DNA of 64,000 nucleotides, taken from Streptosporangium oxazolinicum (GTDB lineage Bacteria; Actinomycetota; Actinomycetes; Streptosporangiales; Streptosporangiaceae). The stretch lies in the NCBI RefSeq assembly GCF_039537505.1, contig NZ_BAABAQ010000013.1:248001-312000 (forward strand), in the 5' to 3' direction. Below the pieces are notes generated by a model that made no database searches, was not told the origin of the DNA, and saw only the letters and a program-made list of their open reading frames with translations. The number at the start of each line of letters is the position of its first letter. Position 1 is the stretch's first letter. Shown one piece after another: positions 59,990 to 64,000 of the stretch. Made by a program: the position numbers and the translations under genes.

Positions 59990-60682
59990 TCACGCCGGAG
60001 GCTGGGCGAGTTTGACGGCTACGGCGTCGAGGACCCAGTCCAGGCCGGTCGTGAAGGACGTCTCGGCGTCCACCTCCGTGCCGTCGTGCACGGCCCTGGC
60101 CATCGCGGGGAAGCGGCCGGTGGCCAGCATCCTGCTCACATGTGGGCCGTGGGCGCGCTGCCAGTCGAGCTTGGACAGGCCCGTGGCGCGCTCGGCGCGC
60201 AGGTTCGCGATCTCGCGCCTGATCGCGCCGGTGATGTAGGCGCTGACGGTCTCCACGGCGCGCATGACGGTGTCGAGGTCGGTGAGGCCGTCGAGGGCGG
60301 CCAGCGTGCCCTCTGTCACGGCGAAGGCGTTCGGGCCCAGGCTCGGGCGGCCGCCGAGCAGGTCGGCCAGCCATTCGTGACGGAGGGCGGCCTGCCTGGT
60401 GCGGTGGGCGCGGACGCGCAGCACCTCCCGCCAGTCGCCGGGCTGCTCCGCGGGGAGGATCTCGGCGTGGACCTCGTCCACCATGAGGTCGAACAGCTCT
60501 TCCTTGGTGGAGATGTATCCGTACAGTCGCATGGGGCCGGCATCGAGCCGGGCGGCGACCTTGCGCAATGACACCGCCTCCAGGCCGCCCTCGTCGGCCA
60601 GCGCGATGGCGGTGGCGACGATTCGCTCGCGGTCGAGCGGGGCGGGGCGAGTCGGCGGCTCCGGACGGTCCCACACGGTCAT
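59990..60682 (-). CDS. TetR family transcriptional regulator
   Basis: A 230-residue TetR. The HTH is at about 20-65 (EAVSLRKVAARLDAGPMRLY then GYISTKEELFDLM) and the C-terminal domain resembles TetR_C_1 (tetracycline-repressor-like group). Divergent from an FAD monooxygenase, with a 33-base imperfect palindrome between them ending two bases before the monooxygenase ATG. A TetR repressor controlling a TetX-like monooxygenase is the obvious reading. Confidence 0.88.
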   Translation of the reverse strand: MTVWDRPEPPTRPAPLDRERIVATAIALADEGGLEAVSLRKVAARLDAGPMRLYGYISTKEELFDLMVDEVHAEILPAEQPGDWREVLRVRAHRTRQAALRHEWLADLLGGRPSLGPNAFAVTEGTLAALDGLTDLDTVMRAVETVSAYITGAIRREIANLRAERATGLSKLDWQRAHGPHVSRMLATGRFPAMARAVHDGTEVDAETSFTTGLDWVLDAVAVKLAQPPA

Positions 60683-60701
60683 GGGTTACATCGTACTCTT
60701 G

Positions 60702-60734
60702 CGATACACCGTATTTTCTAAATACAGTGTATCG
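60702..60734. promoter_or_regulatory. 33-bp imperfect palindrome, TetR operator
   Basis: CGATACAC (60702-60709), one base, GTATTT (60711-60716), three-base centre, AAATAC (60720-60725), one base, GTGTATCG (60727-60734). All 14 paired positions match except the single-base gap pair. It is AT-rich for this genome and covers the start of the FAD monooxygenase, so binding would block its promoter. Confidence 0.82.
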
Positions 60735-60736
60735 AC

Positions 60737-61897
60737 ATGAGACATCGTATCGCCGTGATCGGGGGCGGCCTCGCCGGCCTCACCTTCGCCCGCGTCCTGC
60801 ACCGCCACGGTCACCCCGTCACCGTCCTCGAACGCGACCCCTCCCCCGACGCCCGGCCCCCGGGCGGCACGCTGGACCTGCACGAGAAGCTGGGCCAGCT
60901 CGCGCTGGACAAGGCGGGGCTGCTGGCGCGGTTCCAGGCGCTCTCCCGTCCCGAAGGGCAGGCCATGCGCATCCTGGCCACGGACGGGACCGTCCTGCGC
61001 GACTGGCAATCCCGTCCGGACGAGTCGGCCAATCCCGAGATCGACCGCGGGCAACTCCGCGACCTGCTGCTCGGGCCCCTGGACGTCCAGTGGGGGCGGG
61101 GCGCGACGGAGGTGGTGCCGGGGACCCGGGACGGCGTGCTGGTGCGATTCGCGGACGGGCGACAGGAGACGTTCGACCTCGTGATCGGTGCGGACGGCGC
61201 CTGGTCCCGGGTCCGCCCGGCGCTCTCGCCCGCGACGCCGCACTACACCGGCGTCACCTTGATCGAGACCTCCCTGGATGACGTCGACACCCGCCACCCC
61301 GGCCTCGCCCGGCTGATCGGCGACGGTTCCATGGCCGTGTACGGAGTGAACCGCGCCCTCGTCGCCCAGCGCAACAGCGGCGGCCACGTCAAGGTGTACG
61401 CCCAGTTCCGCGCGCCGCTGGACTGGCACACGGACCTGGACCGGCACATGGGCCTGAACCGGCGCGCGGGCCTGGACCTGGCCGACGCCGAGGCCGTGCG
61501 ATCAAGCCTGCTGGCCCTGTTCGACGGCTGGGCCGCTCCCGTCCTCGACCTCCTCCGCCACGGCACCGCTTTCGTGCACCGCCCCCTCTACGCCCTGCCC
61601 GTCTCCCACACCTGGGCCCACGTCCCCGGGGTGACGCTACTGGGCGACGCCGCCCACCTGATGCCCCCGTTGGGGGTGGGCGCGAACCTTGCGATGCTGG
61701 AAGGCGCCGAACTCGCCGAGTCCGTCGCTGCCGCCCCCGGCCCCGGCGATCTGGACGAGGTCGTCCACGCCTTCGAGGAACAGATGTGGGCACGGGCCGG
61801 CGGGTGGGCGAAGATCACGACGGCCGGTCTGGAACGCCTCGTGAGCCCGGACCCCGCCGAAGCCCTCGCCCTCTTCGATGAAGTTCAGCCATCCTGA
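60737..61897 (+). CDS. FAD-dependent monooxygenase, TetX-like
   Basis: A 386-residue class A flavoprotein hydroxylase. The dinucleotide motif is IAVIGGGLAGLTFARVLHRH, with strand-2 acid TVLERD and PGGTLDLHE. The DG motif region is LVIGADGAWSRVR, and the GD motif VTLLGDAAHLMPPLGVGANL is typical. The pattern resembles TetX and related monooxygenases that modify antibiotics or aromatics. No Shine-Dalgarno precedes the ATG, and the palindrome ends two bases upstream, so a leaderless mRNA is possible. Substrate unknown. Confidence 0.88.
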   Translation: MRHRIAVIGGGLAGLTFARVLHRHGHPVTVLERDPSPDARPPGGTLDLHEKLGQLALDKAGLLARFQALSRPEGQAMRILATDGTVLRDWQSRPDESANPEIDRGQLRDLLLGPLDVQWGRGATEVVPGTRDGVLVRFADGRQETFDLVIGADGAWSRVRPALSPATPHYTGVTLIETSLDDVDTRHPGLARLIGDGSMAVYGVNRALVAQRNSGGHVKVYAQFRAPLDWHTDLDRHMGLNRRAGLDLADAEAVRSSLLALFDGWAAPVLDLLRHGTAFVHRPLYALPVSHTWAHVPGVTLLGDAAHLMPPLGVGANLAMLEGAELAESVAAAPGPGDLDEVVHAFEEQMWARAGGWAKITTAGLERLVSPDPAEALALFDEVQPS

Positions 61898-62171
61898 CCG
61901 CCGGAGGCGAGAGCCCGGCGGCACCCCGGACCGGCGTCGGTCCGATGAAGCCGGGAGGGGTGGGGTGGCGCCGGGAACCGTACGAGAGCTCCCCGAGCAC
62001 CGAGCCTCCGGCGGCGAAGAAGATCTCGTACGCCTCCGAGACCGGCGTCCTGGCGGGGTTTGTTGAACGGATGAAAAAAACATGACACAAGGCGTCGGGT
62101 TTTGGGGCGATCGTGGGTTCATCGGTCGGCGCCGATGTGGGTGCGGACCGGGGTCTCACGAATAAACAAGG

Positions 62172-62714
62172 ATGGACAAGACCTCAATGCGCGAAACGCC
62201 CGAGGAGCTCAAGGAGCTTCAGGCTCTCCTCGAAACCTCCCTTTCCCGCTCCACCTCCCACCTCCGCTCGATCGTCACCGAGAACACCCTGACCGCCGAG
62301 CAGGTCACCCGGATCCTGACCGGCATGTGCACCCTCGCCCTGTCCACCGTGACGGCGAAGGGCGAGCCGCGGATCAGTGGTGTGGACGGGCACTTCCTGC
62401 ACGGTACGTGGCTCTTCGGCACGGCGCGCGACGCCGCCAAGGCCCGCCATCTCGCCGCCCGCCCCGCCGTCAGCGCCGCGCACCTGCGCGGGGAGGATCT
62501 GGGCGTGTTCACGCACGGCACGGTGGAGATCCTCAACCCCCGGCACGGCGAGCCGTCCGCGGACTGGCCGTACCTGCGCACCTACCTCAAGGACTTCTAC
62601 GGCGACGACTCCTTCGACTGGGACAACGACGTGGTCTACTACCGGCTGCGTCCGCACTGGATGACCGCCTACGCCCCCGGCGCCGACAAGCTCATCGCGG
62701 AGTCCCGGCCCTGA
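62172..62714 (+). CDS. Pyridoxamine 5'-phosphate oxidase-fold (PPOX) protein
   Basis: A 180-residue split-barrel flavin-binding protein. A helical N-terminal extension (about 1-45) precedes the barrel: MCTLALSTVTAKGEPRISGV, GTWLFGTARDAAKARHLAAR and a C-terminal VVYYRLRPHWMTAYA. Such proteins bind FMN or F420 and reduce or oxidise varied substrates; this one is not assignable. ATG at 62172, with a later ATG at 62187 possible. The 274 bases before it hold no gene I can support. Confidence 0.8.
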   Translation: MDKTSMRETPEELKELQALLETSLSRSTSHLRSIVTENTLTAEQVTRILTGMCTLALSTVTAKGEPRISGVDGHFLHGTWLFGTARDAAKARHLAARPAVSAAHLRGEDLGVFTHGTVEILNPRHGEPSADWPYLRTYLKDFYGDDSFDWDNDVVYYRLRPHWMTAYAPGADKLIAESRP

Positions 62715-62845
62715 TCCGCGTCACGGGCCACGTCGAGACCGGCCACGTGCCGGGAGATCCGACGAGCGGCCACCGCGTAGTGGCGTGGTCGGTTCGTTCG
62801 GCATGGGCGGGGTGCCTGTCCGCCCATGTTCCGCTGTGTTGCGAG

Positions 62846-63040
62846 CGGTCGGGGGAACACGCGTTCGTACCGGCGCTCGCCGAGAAGCGGGGGGTGGACC
62901 TCGGCCGGCCGTGGCGGTCGCTGCCCGAGAAGTCCCGTCACTGTGTGCTGTACGGCACGGGTGAGGAGAAGGTCGAAGCGACCGTCGACATGTCGAACAG
63001 GAAGGAGACGGTCTTGGTGACCTACACCTCAGGCCCGGAG
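62846..63040 (+). pseudogene. Internal fragment of a UvrA-like protein
   Basis: The plus frame reads FVPALAEKRGVDLGRPWRSL, PEKSRHCVLYGTGEEKVEAT, then VDMSNRKE. This matches the stretch of UvrA just before the insertion and zinc regions (E. coli has FDVEAPWGSL, VVLYGSGKENI and a following NDRGD). There is no start, no Walker motif and no zinc finger. It is cut at the right by the convergent hydrolase gene. The rest of 62715-63028 contains no other recognisable feature. Confidence 0.65.
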
Positions 63041-63868
63041 GAACCCGGCGATCGGCTCGGCCTGGCCGAAGATGGCGTGACCGGTCTCGGGGAGCAGGAT
63101 CACGGTCGAGCGCGGGACGTACTCACGGACGCGTCGGGCGGTCTGGTGGGAGTCGAACATGGCGTCATGGCCACCGACGATGACGAGTACGGGCATGGTG
63201 AGGCCGCGCAACGCCTCGTCGGGGAATACCGGCAGCTTCTCCCCGCGCGGGTTGAAGTGCGTGAACGTCAGGACGACGGCGTCGAGCGCCTGCCGGTCCC
63301 TCTTCTCGTCCAGTCCCGCGACGGCCATCGCCGACTCGCGCAGTCCATCGCGCCGGAAGGGGCGGGTCAGCAGGGCCTTGAAGATCCAGCCGATCTTCTG
63401 CCGTCCCACGCCACCGGGGCACATCAGGGCCAGGCGGGTCACTCGTCCTGGACGGCGGATGGCGTAGTCCAGGGCCGTCCAGCCACCGAGGGACGTGCCG
63501 ACGAACGCGGCGTCGGTGATCCCGAGCCCTTCCAGTACGTCGTCCAGCCAGAGGGATACGGCGTCGGAGTCCAGGGCGGGGCGCGAGGGCGCGCTCAGGC
63601 CCGGCTCGCCGACGAGGTCGACGGCGTAGGTGCGGAAGTGCTGAGACCAGGTGGCGATATCTCCTCGCCACATCGACGCGTTCGCGCCCGAGCCGTGCAG
63701 CAGTACCAGGGGCGGCGCGTCCCGCGGGCCGGAGGCGAGGACGAAGGTCTCGCCCTCGCGAGTCGGCACCCGTACGTGCTCGGCGGGAACCGGCCAGGCG
63801 TCCAGCACCTGCCGGTAGTGGTCGCGGAGCTCGCGTTCACCGGCCTCGGACTTGTAGATCATGGTCAT
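63029..63868 (-). CDS. Alpha/beta hydrolase
   Basis: A 279-residue Ser hydrolase. The oxyanion loop is VLLHGSGANASMWRGDI, the nucleophile elbow AFVGTSLGGWTALDYA, the acid probably in VIVGGHDAMFDSHQTA and the His in LLPETGHAIFGQAEP. No lid insertion diagnostic of a subclass is evident, so the substrate is unknown. The ATG at 63868 overlaps the stop of an upstream gene (ATGA) that runs off the window. Confidence 0.85.
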   Translation of the reverse strand: MTMIYKSEAGERELRDHYRQVLDAWPVPAEHVRVPTREGETFVLASGPRDAPPLVLLHGSGANASMWRGDIATWSQHFRTYAVDLVGEPGLSAPSRPALDSDAVSLWLDDVLEGLGITDAAFVGTSLGGWTALDYAIRRPGRVTRLALMCPGGVGRQKIGWIFKALLTRPFRRDGLRESAMAVAGLDEKRDRQALDAVVLTFTHFNPRGEKLPVFPDEALRGLTMPVLVIVGGHDAMFDSHQTARRVREYVPRSTVILLPETGHAIFGQAEPIAGFLRA

Positions 63869-64000
63869 GACGACTGCACCCCCAGTCGCGCGTCGAGCGC
63901 GTCGAGATGTGGAACGAACCACACGTGGCCGGATCCGTTCGGCTCGCCGACGAGCGCACGGAGTGGAACCGGCCGCCAGATATGAGATGTCACCGACGGC
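63865..64000 (-). CDS. C-terminal end of an unidentified gene (window edge)
   Basis: The minus-strand frame ending at 63865 reads SHIWRPVPLRALVGEPNGSG, HVWFVPHLDALDARL to a stop that overlaps the hydrolase start as ATGA. The overlap and protein-like sequence indicate a real upstream gene of the same operon. About 44 residues are visible, too few to name it. Confidence 0.5.
   Translation of the reverse strand, partial: PSVTSHIWRPVPLRALVGEPNGSGHVWFVPHLDALDARLGVQSS

Noticed and set aside
61815..62159. Minus-strand ORF with EAYEIFFAAGGSVLGELSYG
   Set aside because: The stretch looks faintly protein-like, but it overlaps the FAD monooxygenase end and matches no family I can name.
1..64000. CRISPR arrays, tRNA or rRNA genes, oriC or dnaA boxes
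   Set aside because: I looked for regularly spaced repeats, tRNA-like GGTTCGAATCC arms and TTGTCCACA clusters by eye and saw none I could support; a covariance search could still find a missed tRNA.

Overview
The window is chromosomal DNA from a high-GC (about 70% or more) actinomycete. Codon third positions are strongly G/C, GTG starts are common, four-base ATGA/GTGA overlaps link many genes, and the gene families are typically actinobacterial: SARP/BTAD regulator, ECF42 sigma factor with a DGPF partner, many TetR/GntR regulators, an Rv2578c-like radical SAM protein and an L,D-transpeptidase. A Streptosporangiaceae-like soil actinomycete fits, but that is inference. I saw no rRNA, tRNA, CRISPR array or replication origin.

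Layout. 1-6.4 kb is the right-hand end of a salicylate-type siderophore locus: type II thioesterase (cut by the window edge), methyltransferase, a pair of YbtP/YbtQ (IrtA/IrtB)-like ABC proteins and a salicylate synthase, all translationally coupled. 6.4-17.2 kb is a run of small housekeeping and stress genes: a duplicated His-rich metal-binding protein, an acyltransferase/TetR pair, an NhaA-DsbA fusion, Nudix, DUF952, GNAT, SMR, radical SAM, TetR beside a truncated SDR, HAD and L,D-transpeptidase. 17.5-20.7 kb is a three-gene operon joining a PAS-GAF-SpoIIE phosphatase, a B12-binding protein with CarH-type photoreceptor motifs and a STAS protein. It is a candidate light- or B12-gated partner-switching module and the most intriguing unit here. 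20.7-28.8 kb holds RecD2, a DUF4394 protein, a DGPF/ECF42 pair, and a P450 divergent from a TetR with a thioredoxin-like C-terminal domain.

28.9-41.6 kb is devoted to phosphonates: phosphonatase-like hydrolase, two GntR/UTRA regulators, a TIGR03364-type FAD oxidoreductase, PhnM-like amidohydrolase, HpnZ-like alcohol dehydrogenase, PhnC, PhnD, a fused double PhnE permease, and a secreted alkaline-phosphatase-superfamily enzyme. A second phosphonate transporter survives only as a PhnD/PhnC scar beside an orphan histidine kinase. The likely flow is uptake by PhnCDE, oxidation of an aminophosphonate, then C-P hydrolysis. C-P lyase core genes are absent.

41.7-51.8 kb carries a discoidin-domain relic, a TSUP exporter, a MerR gene that reads antisense through an MFS relic, a DHA2 exporter, a four-gene operon (acyl-CoA dehydrogenase, PIG-L deacetylase, NodS-like methyltransferase, GT2), an alpha/beta hydrolase and a SARP regulator. 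51.9-58.2 kb is a Tn3-family transposon with matching terminal inverted repeats and a 5-bp target duplication. Its transposase is broken, it has two tyrosine-recombinase copies, and it carries passenger genes. 58.3-64 kb has an archaeal-type aspartyl-tRNA synthetase behind a T-box leader with a GAC (Asp) specifier, a TetR/FAD-monooxygenase pair around a long palindrome, a PPOX protein, a uvrA relic and an alpha/beta hydrolase.
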